64,000 nucleotides of DNA, from NCBI RefSeq assembly GCF_018780105.1, contig NZ_JADMKC010000018.1, positions 160,160 to 224,159 of the forward strand, written 5' to 3'. Positions 34,293-42,488 of this stretch are shown in pieces. The stretch is from Thiobacillus sp. GTDB lineage: Bacteria; Pseudomonadota; Gammaproteobacteria; Burkholderiales; Thiobacillaceae. Under the pieces are notes generated by a model. It worked only from the letters and a program-made list of their open reading frames with translations, was not told where the DNA came from and ran no database searches. Position numbers and translations under genes: made by a program. The number at the start of each line of letters is the position of its first letter. Positions within the stretch are counted from its first letter, which is position 1.

Positions 34293-34813
34293 GGCAAATC
34301 AATACGTATGGTGTGATAAAGCGTCAAACGATCTCCCGCGCTATCGAAACCGAGCACGAGCGTGACCCAGCGCGCAGGCGTACCGGCAGCGGGGAAGCGA
34401 CGTGCCTGACAAGTGACAAGGTTGGTAGCCAGCAATGCGTTACCTGGATTTCGGCGTAGATCGCGTCGCCCCGGGTTGATCGCACTTGCAACACAGCTAT
34501 AAGTTATTGGCTGAGCCGGGTTCAAGCGTGGAACAAAAGTCAAAGGGAAGCCGCTCGCGCCTGCAACCGTAACGTTGACGTTGTTTGCAGGTTCTGCACG
34601 AGCAATATCCTGCGTCAGTTTCTCCATTGCCAGCCCCCCCGCATCCGAAAGATCGACCCGTCGTTCAGTATCGAAATAACTGGTTATCGGCCCACGCAGG
34701 AATACCGCCGCGGAGCCACTCAGAACCCCCAGTACGGTGATCGCCACGACCATTTCGATGAGCGAAAAGCCAGCGCAGCGTTTGGAGTCAAATCGCCTCA
34801 TCACGCGCTTCAT
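34289..34813 (-). CDS. mshO: minor prepilin MshO
   Basis: 174 aa. Class III signal RCAG|FSLIEMVVAITVLGVLSG, with Gly -1, Phe +1 and Glu +5. The following DTERRVDLSDAGGLAMEKLT is typical of PilW/GspJ-type minor pilins. Two Cys lie in the C-terminal half (SCVAS, TCQARRFP). Overlaps mshD and mshP by 4 bp each. Confidence 0.9.
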   Translation of the reverse strand: MKRVMRRFDSKRCAGFSLIEMVVAITVLGVLSGSAAVFLRGPITSYFDTERRVDLSDAGGLAMEKLTQDIARAEPANNVNVTVAGASGFPLTFVPRLNPAQPITYSCVASAINPGRRDLRRNPGNALLATNLVTCQARRFPAAGTPARWVTLVLGFDSAGDRLTLYHTIRIDLP

Positions 34814-35391
34814 ATCGAGTTGGGCGCATAGCGAATGCGCACGCCTTGGAGTTGTGCTGTCGCCCCATTCAGCCCGGTAACGACTACGGTGACCCGCAAA
34901 GCGTCATTCGGCGCTACATTGGGCAGTGCATTGGTAGGCGCAACTGTTATCCGATAGGTGTAATTGGGTAAGCCCGCCAAAGCCGTTGCGCCCGTGGCTG
35001 GCAGTTGATTTGGAAGAACAACGGGAAGATCTACCCCACTGTTGTAATCATTGACATTATCGAAGCGTGATGGCCCGGTGCGGGTTTCACCAGGCTCTGA
35101 AGTCATAGGGGTTTCCGGATCGGCACAACCGCCAGGTGCTGCAGCGGTAGGCGCAGCCGGATCGTTTGGATCGCAAAAGGTAAATGGCTGTGCCAGGACT
35201 TCTTGCAGCATGCTGGCGGCGATGGCTTGCGCCTGCTTGTCCGGCAGCAGGCTAGCAGAACTGCGGGTGAGGTTGCCGAACACACCCAAAATAGCCGTCG
35301 CCGCAACGCCGACGATGACAATGAATATGAGTAGCTCGATCAGCGTAAGACCGCGCTGGACAACTTTCCGGATCGGCGAATCAGTGCACAT
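34810..35391 (-). CDS. mshD: minor prepilin MshD
   Basis: 193 aa. Prepilin signal VQRG|LTLIELLIFIVIVGVAATA (Leu at +1, Glu +5). Then LPDKQAQAIAASMLQEVLAQ, the PilV/GspI-like helix, and a Pro/Ala/Thr-rich variable region with Cys pairs (FCDPNDP, GGCADPE). Overlaps mshC by 11 bp and mshO by 4 bp. Confidence 0.9.
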   Translation of the reverse strand: MCTDSPIRKVVQRGLTLIELLIFIVIVGVAATAILGVFGNLTRSSASLLPDKQAQAIAASMLQEVLAQPFTFCDPNDPAAPTAAAPGGCADPETPMTSEPGETRTGPSRFDNVNDYNSGVDLPVVLPNQLPATGATALAGLPNYTYRITVAPTNALPNVAPNDALRVTVVVTGLNGATAQLQGVRIRYAPNSI

Positions 35392-35881
35392 AACCGGTAT
35401 CCGGCTCCACTGTTACCGGCGCGCTACCGCCCACGGTCAAATTTACGATGCCATTGGGGTTGGGGCTCCCCATGCGGTCGAAGCTGAAATTGGGCACAGA
35501 ATAGGTCAGACCAATCCCGGCAGGCAGCGTCACCGTATAGGTTGTCACAGAAGGCGGAGGGGGCGTAGGGGAAGGATTGCCACCGATACGTTGCACATCC
35601 TGAGTGCAGATAGTGGCCCCAGGCACCACGGGTTCCTCCAGCATCAGTGCCAAACCCGTGGGCATCAGGGTCACGCACACCTCGCGATTTTTTGCCAGCG
35701 CCAGTTTTTGCGCATAGCGCAAGGCGGTGCGGATTTCAGCTGCACCACCGTGCGTCTGGAATGCCGTGCGATCGACCATGCGCGGCCCCGCTACCGCCGC
35801 CAGCACACCTGCGATGGTCAGCACCAGAACCAGTTCCACGAAGGTAAAACCGCGGCATGCGCCGCGGTTCAGATTGAACAT
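35381..35881 (-). CDS. mshC: minor prepilin MshC (GspH/FimT-like)
   Basis: 166 aa. Prepilin signal ACRG|FTFVELVLVLTIAGVLAAV (Phe +1, Glu +5). The helix ends AEIRTALRYAQKLALAKNRE, the GspH/FimT signature. A Pro-rich stretch (NPSPTPPPPS) follows. 11 bp after mshA. Confidence 0.9.
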   Translation of the reverse strand: MFNLNRGACRGFTFVELVLVLTIAGVLAAVAGPRMVDRTAFQTHGGAAEIRTALRYAQKLALAKNREVCVTLMPTGLALMLEEPVVPGATICTQDVQRIGGNPSPTPPPPSVTTYTVTLPAGIGLTYSVPNFSFDRMGSPNPNGIVNLTVGGSAPVTVEPDTGYVH

Positions 35882-35892
35882 GACAGCCTCGG

Positions 35893-36456
35893 TCAGCAGC
35901 CAGCGATGTTGACTGCACTGATTGCAGGTGCACCATTCAGCGGCGCGTTGGTATACGTAAACGAGCAGTTGGCCGGGACTGGGCCGCCTAATACCTGAAA
36001 TGTGCCGGTACCGGGTGCATAGTTGTAACCCTCATTATTGAGGCCACCGGCGCCGGCATTAGCCGTAACCCATTGCGAAGTCAGCCCGGCAGCGTTGACG
36101 ATACCGTTCCATCCTGCGCGAGTAGGGTAAAAGTTAGCAAGCTGAACCCGGCCGCTTTGGGTGCAGACCGTGCCGTTTGCGGCATTGTTAGCCAAACCTG
36201 CGAAACCCGCCCCAGCGCAAGCTCCCGCATCAGGAATCCCGCCGCGTGCCTGCACCGTGCCATAAACCATCGCCGCCGCCGCCTGCACCGCACCGCGTGC
36301 CGCATTAAGCTTGGCAATCCGCGCATCGCGCTGGATGTTGGTAAAGCGCGGCAATGCGACCGCAGCCAGAATACCGAGAATGACGATCACCACGATGAGT
36401 TCGATCATGGTGAAACCACGCATCCGATGGCCTTGAGTAAGCGATTGAATCTTCAT
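35893..36456 (-). CDS. mshA: major MSHA-type pilin
   Basis: 187 aa. Leader of 14 residues ending MRG, then FTMIELIVVIVILGILAAVA and LPRFTNIQRDARIAKLNAAR, the MshA-type N-terminal helix (Phe +1, Glu +5). A C-terminal disulfide loop is likely (NCSFTY to IAGC), plus a second Cys pair (ACAGAG, VCTQSG). Start preceded by GGAGA. Only one such gene is present, whereas Vibrio has mshB and mshA. The upstream hairpin at 36551-36577 may set its expression apart from mshG. Confidence 0.88.
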   Translation of the reverse strand: MKIQSLTQGHRMRGFTMIELIVVIVILGILAAVALPRFTNIQRDARIAKLNAARGAVQAAAAMVYGTVQARGGIPDAGACAGAGFAGLANNAANGTVCTQSGRVQLANFYPTRAGWNGIVNAAGLTSQWVTANAGAGGLNNEGYNYAPGTGTFQVLGGPVPANCSFTYTNAPLNGAPAISAVNIAGC

Positions 36457-36550
36457 TGCGTTCTCCGAAATTTATCCACACCCATACGGTGCATGGAAGT
36501 CTTATCGGCGACGCTGCAAGGGACTTGAGGCTTTTTCAGTGCGCTCCGGC

Positions 36551-36577
36551 AAAACAGGCACGGAAAATGCGTGCCTG
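36551..36577 (-). terminator. weak hairpin between mshG and mshA (partial terminator or processing site)
   Basis: 8-bp stem CAGGCACG / CGTGCCTG with a 7-nt loop, followed on the minus strand by TTTTG. The T-tract is short, so read-through is likely. It lies in the only sizeable gap (134 bp) of the pilin part and precedes the major pilin gene. Confidence 0.45.
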
Positions 36578-36590
36578 CATTCGAAACGGT

Positions 36591-37826
36591 TTAATGACCG
36601 AAGGTTTTCGATCCCATATCCCAGATCGGCAGGAAAACCCCCAAGGCCAGCACCAGCACCATCGCGCCCAGCGCGGTGATGAGAATGGGCTCGATCTGCT
36701 GCGACAGGGTGGAAATTTCGTATTCGACTTCCTGCTCGTACATGACGGCGATTTCCTGCAGCAGGTTGTCGAGTTCGCCGGTTTCTTCGCCGACGGCCAG
36801 CATCTGCAGCACCACCGGGGTAAAGACGCCGGTCAGGGTAGCGGTACGCAGCAGCGATTCGCCGCGCTCGATGCCTTCGCGCATGTTGCCGATCTTGTCG
36901 GCGTAGTAGCGATTGTCGGCGACGGCGGCGACCACGGTCAGCACCTGCAGGATCGGCACGCCCGATTTGGAGGCCAGCGCGAAGCTGCGGGCAAAACGTG
37001 CCAGCGCCGATTTGCGCAGGATTTTGCCGACGATGGGTATCCTCAGCTTGAAGCGGTCCCAGTTGTAGCGTCCCCGGTCGGTGCCTCTCCAGCCGATGAA
37101 GCCAAGCAGCGCCATGCCTGCCCCGGCAATCAGGAAATGAATGTATTCCCGGGTAAACGTGGACGTGGCGATCAGGAAGCGCGTCATAAGCGGCAGTTCG
37201 GCATTCATCCCGGCATAGACCTTGGAAAACGCGGGAATGACGAACAGATTGATCACCAGCATGGCCACCATCAGCGCGATGACGACGAACAGCGGATAGC
37301 GGATCGCGCCTTTCACCATTTCGCGTGCGCGGCGTTCGAAATCCAGATGCACGGCGAGACGGTCCAGCACGTTGTCGAGGCGGCCAGTCATTTCGCCGAC
37401 GCGGACCATCGCCAGATAAAAGCTGTCGAAAATCTTGGGGTGGCGCGCCAGGCACATCGACAGTTCGCGCCCCTGCCCCAGACCATCGTTGATGTCGGCC
37501 AGCACGCGGGCGAACCCGGGATTGATACTGGACTCGCGCAAGCTGGTCAGCGCGCGCAAGATCGGCACGCCGGCGCGCAGCATGGTGTGAAGCTGGCGCG
37601 AAAACAGCTGCAATTCGACGATGCCGATCGACTGCGCGCGGTTCTTGCCCAGCACTTCGCCGAGGTTGAATTCAACCGGATCGGGCAAGGCACTGATATC
37701 GACTGGAATCAGGCCGGCAGCCAGCAAATGGTCGGCCACTTCGGCCGAATTGGCACCCTCAAAACGGCCTTTTTGCAGTTCTCCCTTACCCGTGCGTGCC
37801 TGATAATGAAACAGCCCCATACTCAA
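36591..37826 (-). CDS. mshG: inner-membrane platform protein MshG (GspF/PilC family)
   Basis: 411 aa. Starts at TTG 37826, overlapping the mshE stop (TTGA) with AGGGTG at good spacing, or at ATG 37820. Two T2SSF domains (about 70-195 and 275-400), with LFSRQLHTMLRAGVPILRAL and FARSFALASKSGVPILQVLT. Three TM helices: YPLFVVIALMVAMLVINLFV, FLIAGAGMALLGFIGW and the C-terminal LGAMVLVLALGVFLPIWDMG. Connects the MshE motor to pilin insertion. Confidence 0.95.
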   Translation of the reverse strand: MSMGLFHYQARTGKGELQKGRFEGANSAEVADHLLAAGLIPVDISALPDPVEFNLGEVLGKNRAQSIGIVELQLFSRQLHTMLRAGVPILRALTSLRESSINPGFARVLADINDGLGQGRELSMCLARHPKIFDSFYLAMVRVGEMTGRLDNVLDRLAVHLDFERRAREMVKGAIRYPLFVVIALMVAMLVINLFVIPAFSKVYAGMNAELPLMTRFLIATSTFTREYIHFLIAGAGMALLGFIGWRGTDRGRYNWDRFKLRIPIVGKILRKSALARFARSFALASKSGVPILQVLTVVAAVADNRYYADKIGNMREGIERGESLLRTATLTGVFTPVVLQMLAVGEETGELDNLLQEIAVMYEQEVEYEISTLSQQIEPILITALGAMVLVLALGVFLPIWDMGSKTFGH

Positions 37827-39526
37827 TCGTCACCCTGATTGCTGACCTTAGCGGCTTCGGCCAGACTGGTTTTTCCGCTGCGCGCCAGCGCCAGCGCGTG
37901 GTGTCCAAGGGTCTGCCCTGCCATTGCCAGCCGTGCGGCGGTAAGAAACTCGCGCGGATCGGGCTGGTTGGCGGCTTGCGCCAAGGCAGACGTCATTTCC
38001 AGCATTTCGTACACCGCCATGCGGCCACGATAGCCGGTGTGATTGCATTGTTGGCAACCGGCGCCCACCGTGAATCCGGTGGGATCAGCTCCTGCGCCCA
38101 TGCTTTCGAGCCAGTTCATTTCATGCGGGGTGGGTGTATGCGGCTGCCCGCAATGCCAGCACACTTGCCGCACCAGCCGCTGCGCCACCACCGCCTGCAG
38201 GGCTGTGGCCACCATGAAACGCGGCGCGCCCATGTCGATCAGCCGCACGGGGGTGCTGGCGGCGTCGTTGGTGTGCAGGGTGGAAAACACCAGGTGACCG
38301 GTCAGTGCGGCGCGCAAACCGATTTGCGCAGTTTCCGCATCGCGCATTTCGCCGATAAGCACGACGTCGGGGTCCTGCCGCAGGATGGAGCGCAACGCGC
38401 GCGAAAAACTCATGTCGATTTTTTCGTTGACCTGCACCTGCATCACGCCGGGCAGGCGGTATTCGACCGGGTCTTCGACCGTGATGAGCTTGCTATCCAC
38501 CTTGTTCAACGTGTTCAGCGAGGCGTAGAGCGTGGTGGTTTTACCGCTGCCGGTGGGGCCGGTCACCAGGACCAGACCGTTGGGGCGGGCGATGATGCTG
38601 CGATAGCGGGCCAGCATGGCATCGGGCATGCCGATGCGTTCCAGATCCAGCATGCCGCCATCGGTTGCCAGCAGGCGCATGACGATCGATTCGCCATGCT
38701 GGGTCGGCAGCGTCGACAGGCGGATATCGAGCGGCCGCCCCTTGATGGTGAGGTGGAAGCGGCCATCCTGCGGCAGGCGCTTTTCCGAGATGTCCAGCCC
38801 CGAGATGATTTTCAGGCGCATCGACAAGGCCTGTGCCACGGTGGGCTCGGCCTCGGTCTGCACATGCAGGATGCCGTCGATGCGGAAGCGGATGATCAGC
38901 TTCTTTTCCTGGGGTTCGATATGGATGTCGGAGGCGCGCACCTGCAGTGCATCCTCGAATAGGGTCTGGATCAGGCGCACCACCGGCGCGTCGAGCGAAC
39001 CGGCTTCGGCGTTCAGCGCATCCAGCAGGGTGTCGTCGCTGCCTTTGAGCGATTGCTCCAGTTCCTTGGCGTAGCCGCCGATTTCCTCGGTGCGGCGGTA
39101 GTGTCGGTCGTAGGCGGTCAGCAGGTCGCTTTCGGTGACCACGGCGACATGGATGTCGAGATTGGTGAGGCGCGCCAGCTCGTCGTAGGCGAACAGGTCG
39201 CCGGGATCGGACATGCCGACCAGCAGGCCTTCCGGCAGCACCTTGAGCGGCATCACGCGCAAGCGCCGCGCGGGGCTTTCGGGCAGCAGCTTCAGCGCAG
39301 CCGGATCGACCGGCGATTGCTTGAGGTCGACAAAGGGCGCGCCCAGCTGGCGCGCCAGCGCCTTGCCGATCGCCTCTTCGGTGACCAGCATGGAATCGAC
39401 CAGCACCCGCCCCAGCCGCCGTCCCGATTTTTTCTGCTCGGCCAGCGCCGTGTCCAGAACGGCCGACGAAATCAGGCCTTCCTTAACCAGCAAATCACCA
39501 AGACGAATTTTTTCGGGGCGCGCCAT
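37823..39526 (-). CDS. mshE: pilus assembly ATPase MshE with c-di-GMP-binding N-terminus
   Basis: 567 aa. Residues ~7-70 are an MshEN domain with both c-di-GMP motifs: RLGDLLVKEGLISSAVL and RLGRVLVDSMLVTEEAIGKA, the latter running into LARQLGAPFVDL. Then the GspE/PilB core: Walker A GPTGSGKTTTLYASL near residue 320, Asp box DPVEYRLPG, Walker B DPDVVLIGEMRDAETA, His box VFSTLHTNDAA. A four-Cys zinc site is present (CWHCGQ, CQQCNHTGYRGR). Drives pilus extension and is predicted to be switched on by c-di-GMP. First gene of the msh cluster. Confidence 0.96.
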   Translation of the reverse strand: MARPEKIRLGDLLVKEGLISSAVLDTALAEQKKSGRRLGRVLVDSMLVTEEAIGKALARQLGAPFVDLKQSPVDPAALKLLPESPARRLRVMPLKVLPEGLLVGMSDPGDLFAYDELARLTNLDIHVAVVTESDLLTAYDRHYRRTEEIGGYAKELEQSLKGSDDTLLDALNAEAGSLDAPVVRLIQTLFEDALQVRASDIHIEPQEKKLIIRFRIDGILHVQTEAEPTVAQALSMRLKIISGLDISEKRLPQDGRFHLTIKGRPLDIRLSTLPTQHGESIVMRLLATDGGMLDLERIGMPDAMLARYRSIIARPNGLVLVTGPTGSGKTTTLYASLNTLNKVDSKLITVEDPVEYRLPGVMQVQVNEKIDMSFSRALRSILRQDPDVVLIGEMRDAETAQIGLRAALTGHLVFSTLHTNDAASTPVRLIDMGAPRFMVATALQAVVAQRLVRQVCWHCGQPHTPTPHEMNWLESMGAGADPTGFTVGAGCQQCNHTGYRGRMAVYEMLEMTSALAQAANQPDPREFLTAARLAMAGQTLGHHALALARSGKTSLAEAAKVSNQGDD

Positions 39527-39578
39527 GCATCAGATCCAGATCATTGTGATGAATGGCCGCGAAACGCGCGCCATCCGG

Positions 39579-39863
39579 TTAGCGGGACTGCTGTTCGATA
39601 ATCTCGCCGGGATGCGTACCCGGGCGCAACTTGCCTTGGTAAATAAAGCCCGAGCCGTAACGGCGCTGGCCGCCTGGCGAGGTCAGGAGCTCGTTTTCGC
39701 TCCAGACCCAGACATGGCCGTCACGGGTATCGACAATCAGCGCCCGTCCGCCGCCTTTGCCGCCGTCGGCAACTGCCAGCGGCAAGGCTTCATAACGTCC
39801 ATCTTCAGCCAGCGCTTGAGTTGCAAGTGCCAGCAATCCCAACATCAGCCCATGTTTAAGCAT
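39579..39863 (-). CDS. small exported protein of unknown function
   Basis: 94 aa with a signal peptide (LKHGLMLGLLALATQALA, cleaved near residue 19). The mature part is beta-rich (GRALIVDTRDGHVWVWSENE, YGSGFIYQGKLRPGTHPGE). Lies 52 bp before mshE on the same strand and 58 bp after hslO. No family recognised; it could belong to the pilus operon by position. Confidence 0.7.
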   Translation of the reverse strand: MLKHGLMLGLLALATQALAEDGRYEALPLAVADGGKGGGRALIVDTRDGHVWVWSENELLTSPGGQRRYGSGFIYQGKLRPGTHPGEIIEQQSR

Positions 39864-39921
39864 CGCGCGTCCTTTCGTTCAAGTCCGGCTGCAGCCTGTG
39901 CGGCCTGTCCGGGATGGCGAA

Positions 39922-40794
39922 TCAATCGGGTGCCGGCGCGAACAGGGCAGCCACCGCGGCCGCATCCAGCACGTAGGAATGGTTGCAAATATCGTCATGC
40001 ACGCGGATTTCACCCTGTTCGGCCAGGATGGATTCGCATTCGGCCTGCCCCACGCTTTGCAGCATCGACTCCACCTTGGCCAGATCATACGGGCAGTGGT
40101 AACTGACCGGGCGCGGGTCGTATACCCGCACGTCCTCTTCCGGGAACAGGCGCTCGATCAACTTGATCGACCCCAAGCCCAGCAATTCCTCCGGCTGCAC
40201 CGTGCCGGCCAGGATCTGCACCCGGTTCCAGCCGTCGGCATCGCGCAGCGCGGCGCCCGGCAAGGCCTGCAGGAACAGGCCCGCTGCCGTTTCATGGTTG
40301 GCCGCCAACCACAAACGGGTGGGCTGCTGTTCGGATTGTTCCAGGTAATGTTCGAACACCGCCGCCAGGGTATCGCCCTGCAGGGGCACATGGCTTTGAT
40401 AAGGCTGGCGCATGCCTTCGGTATCGAGCGTCAGGGTCAGCGCGCCGTCGCCCAGCAAGGCGGACAGGCTACCGGCCGGCAGGCGCGCCGCCGTATGAAC
40501 CATGCCGCGCAGACGCAATTGCTCGTCGCAATCCATCACCAGCTGGGAGATTTTCCCTGCGCCGCGCAGCTGAAAACCGAGCCGCCCGCGCTGCTTGAGA
40601 TTGGCGCCGAGCAGCGTCGTCACGGCCGCCAGCTGGCCCAGCAGATCCAGCGCAGGTTCCGGATAATTGCGTCCGGCAGTCATCTCGCGCCAGGCCGGGC
40701 CCAGTTGCACCCAGGCGCCGCGGATGTCGAGCTGCTCGAAAAAGAAGCTGCGGACGCGACTGGACGAAGCGATCGCGTGTGTGGATTCTGGCAT
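39922..40794 (-). CDS. hslO: Hsp33-family chaperone with incomplete zinc site
   Basis: 290 aa from ATG 40794. Hsp33 fold throughout: SSRVRSFFFEQLDIRGAWVQ, LGQLAAVTTLLGANLKQRGR, QVMDCDEQLRLRG-like core, LFPEEDVRVYDPRPVSYHC, QGEIRVHDDICNHSYVLDA. Normal Hsp33 has CxC and CxxC ligands near the C-terminus. Here they read HCPY and DDIC, so only two of four cysteines remain. The redox switch that activates the holdase is probably altered or lost. Lies 14 bp after the VWA/metallopeptidase gene. Identity as Hsp33 is firm; activity is not. Confidence 0.9.
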   Translation of the reverse strand: MPESTHAIASSSRVRSFFFEQLDIRGAWVQLGPAWREMTAGRNYPEPALDLLGQLAAVTTLLGANLKQRGRLGFQLRGAGKISQLVMDCDEQLRLRGMVHTAARLPAGSLSALLGDGALTLTLDTEGMRQPYQSHVPLQGDTLAAVFEHYLEQSEQQPTRLWLAANHETAAGLFLQALPGAALRDADGWNRVQILAGTVQPEELLGLGSIKLIERLFPEEDVRVYDPRPVSYHCPYDLAKVESMLQSVGQAECESILAEQGEIRVHDDICNHSYVLDAAAVAALFAPAPD

Positions 40795-40808
40795 CAGGTT
40801 TTCTGCGT

Positions 40809-42065
40809 TCAATTGAGTTGTACCCGTTCGCCCCAGGGCACGCCGCCCTTGCCCTTCACCAGCCAGATCACCGGGTAGTTTGGCGGCGTTTTCGGAAAAT
40901 CGCCTTCTGCATCGGTGAAATACACCAGGATGTTGGGGCTGCGGTTTTCGGCTTCGACCCACTCGAACACCGGGCGGAAATCGGTGCCGCCGCCGCCTTC
41001 GATATCGTTCGGCAGCTGCATGGCATCCCAGGGTTCGAATTCCCACGGTGCATTGTCGGCGACATGGTTGTCACAGGCCAGCAGCGTGACCCTGGCGCGT
41101 ACCTGGCCTTTGAGCGCATCGAGTTCGCTGACGAATTCGCGCAGTTCGTCGTCGTTGATCGAGCCGCTGGTGTCGATCGCGGCAATCACTTCCAGTCCTT
41201 CGCTCGACAGCCGCGGCAGGATCGCTGCGCCTTCGCGGCGCGAAGGCCGCCGCCACGAATAATCGTCGCGCTGGTTGACCGCGAAAAAACGCGCCAGCAG
41301 TGCGCGCCACGGCAAGCTGGGCGCCAGCAGGCCGTCGACCCAGCGTTGCATCGACTGTGACAGCTTGCCCGCCTGGCGTGCCGACTGCGCAGCGGCGGCG
41401 AGCCGGTTTTTCCACTGCTCGGCCAGTTCCTCGCGCTCGCTTTGCGACAGCGGATCGGGCTTTTGCGAAACCTGGCTGCCGCTGCCCTCGCGTTCCTCGG
41501 CCTCGCTCTGGCCTTCCTTGCCCTGCCCGCCCGAACTGCCGGCGTCCGGATCGTCCTGGCGCTGATTCTCGTCGGGGCTGGCGCCAGTCTCGTTGTCGCT
41601 GTCGAACAGATGCTCGTCGAAGGATTCTTCCGGCGTGTCTTCGGGGATCAGCGGATAGATTTCCTCCGCCGACAGCGTCATGAAATTCTGGTCGGCGAGA
41701 ATGCCGTGCAGCGGCGGCTTCATGCCGTCCTCGATCAGGATCAGGTTGACCGCGTGTTCGCACGCCACGTCCCAGCGCCGCTTGATGCGCCCGTTGCGGC
41801 GGTGGTCGTGACCCATCGCGCAGTGCATGGCCTCATGCGCCAGCACGAACTGCGTCTGCGCGAGGCTGAGGTTGTCGATGAAAACGGGATTGAAATAGAA
41901 CGCCTTGGCATCGGTGCCGGTGGTTTTGCACCACTCGGGCGCGGGTTTCAGCGGCAGATGCATCACCAGCGAACCGAGAAAAGGCCGCTCCATGATGAGC
42001 CGCGTGCGGGCGGCCGCAAGCTTGGTGAGGATCGGCGCGAGTGCGGCGTCGTCAGCGTCAGACAT
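40809..42065 (-). CDS. VWA-like/metallopeptidase domain protein (DUF2201 type)
   Basis: 418 aa. The N-terminal part is a zinc-peptidase-like domain with FVLAHEAMHCAMGHDHR (HExxH at 77-81). A long acidic linker at about 150-215 (SSGGQGKEGQSEAEEREGSG) follows. The C-terminal VWA-like domain has the MIDAS motif AIDTSGSINDDEL near 297 and ending strands such as ILVYFTDAEGDFP. Members pair with MoxR-type AAA ATPases, and such a gene lies two genes upstream. Likely a chaperone-like machine; substrate unknown. Confidence 0.88.
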   Translation of the reverse strand: MSDADDAALAPILTKLAAARTRLIMERPFLGSLVMHLPLKPAPEWCKTTGTDAKAFYFNPVFIDNLSLAQTQFVLAHEAMHCAMGHDHRRNGRIKRRWDVACEHAVNLILIEDGMKPPLHGILADQNFMTLSAEEIYPLIPEDTPEESFDEHLFDSDNETGASPDENQRQDDPDAGSSGGQGKEGQSEAEEREGSGSQVSQKPDPLSQSEREELAEQWKNRLAAAAQSARQAGKLSQSMQRWVDGLLAPSLPWRALLARFFAVNQRDDYSWRRPSRREGAAILPRLSSEGLEVIAAIDTSGSINDDELREFVSELDALKGQVRARVTLLACDNHVADNAPWEFEPWDAMQLPNDIEGGGGTDFRPVFEWVEAENRSPNILVYFTDAEGDFPKTPPNYPVIWLVKGKGGVPWGERVQLN

Positions 42066-42130
42066 CGTTTGAGTTAAGGGGCGCGCTTTAGCGCGTCCCG
42101 CTTGAAAAATGATGAGTTAGCAGGCATAGC

Positions 42131-42472
42131 TCACGTTGGCACAGTAAACCAAATGGCTGCGACGATAATTACCAAGAACACCAAGCCGACAACAAGGCCA
42201 CGCCGCTCATCAGGCGCTATATCGACCTCAAAGTGAAAGATGGCGTTGATCGTGTCGCCGATTACATTGGCTAAGCGTTGGCGAAATAAAAAACCAATAG
42301 CCGCAAAGGCCCACCCGGCGTATGTGACCCAATGCCGTAGGACTGGATCGATACTTGGGCCATGGTAATTCAGGGAGTGTGCGAGGCCATAGAGCCACCA
42401 ACAAGCAACACCAACGAGAGCCCCAAACAGGGCCCCAATGAGTGCGTAGGTGATTCGATCAACAATGGCCAT
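42131..42472 (-). CDS. small integral membrane protein of unknown function
   Basis: 113 aa with about three TM helices: YALIGALFGALVGVACWWLY, VTYAGWAFAAIGFLF and GLVVGLVFLVIIVAAIWF. Lies between the MoxR-like and VWA genes, 16 bp after the former and 65 bp before the latter. No family name. Lower GC than its neighbours (AATTACCAAGAACACCAAGC-type sequence), so it may be a later arrival. Confidence 0.7.
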   Translation of the reverse strand: MAIVDRITYALIGALFGALVGVACWWLYGLAHSLNYHGPSIDPVLRHWVTYAGWAFAAIGFLFRQRLANVIGDTINAIFHFEVDIAPDERRGLVVGLVFLVIIVAAIWFTVPT

Positions 42473-42488
42473 GAGTGTGGCGACTCAC

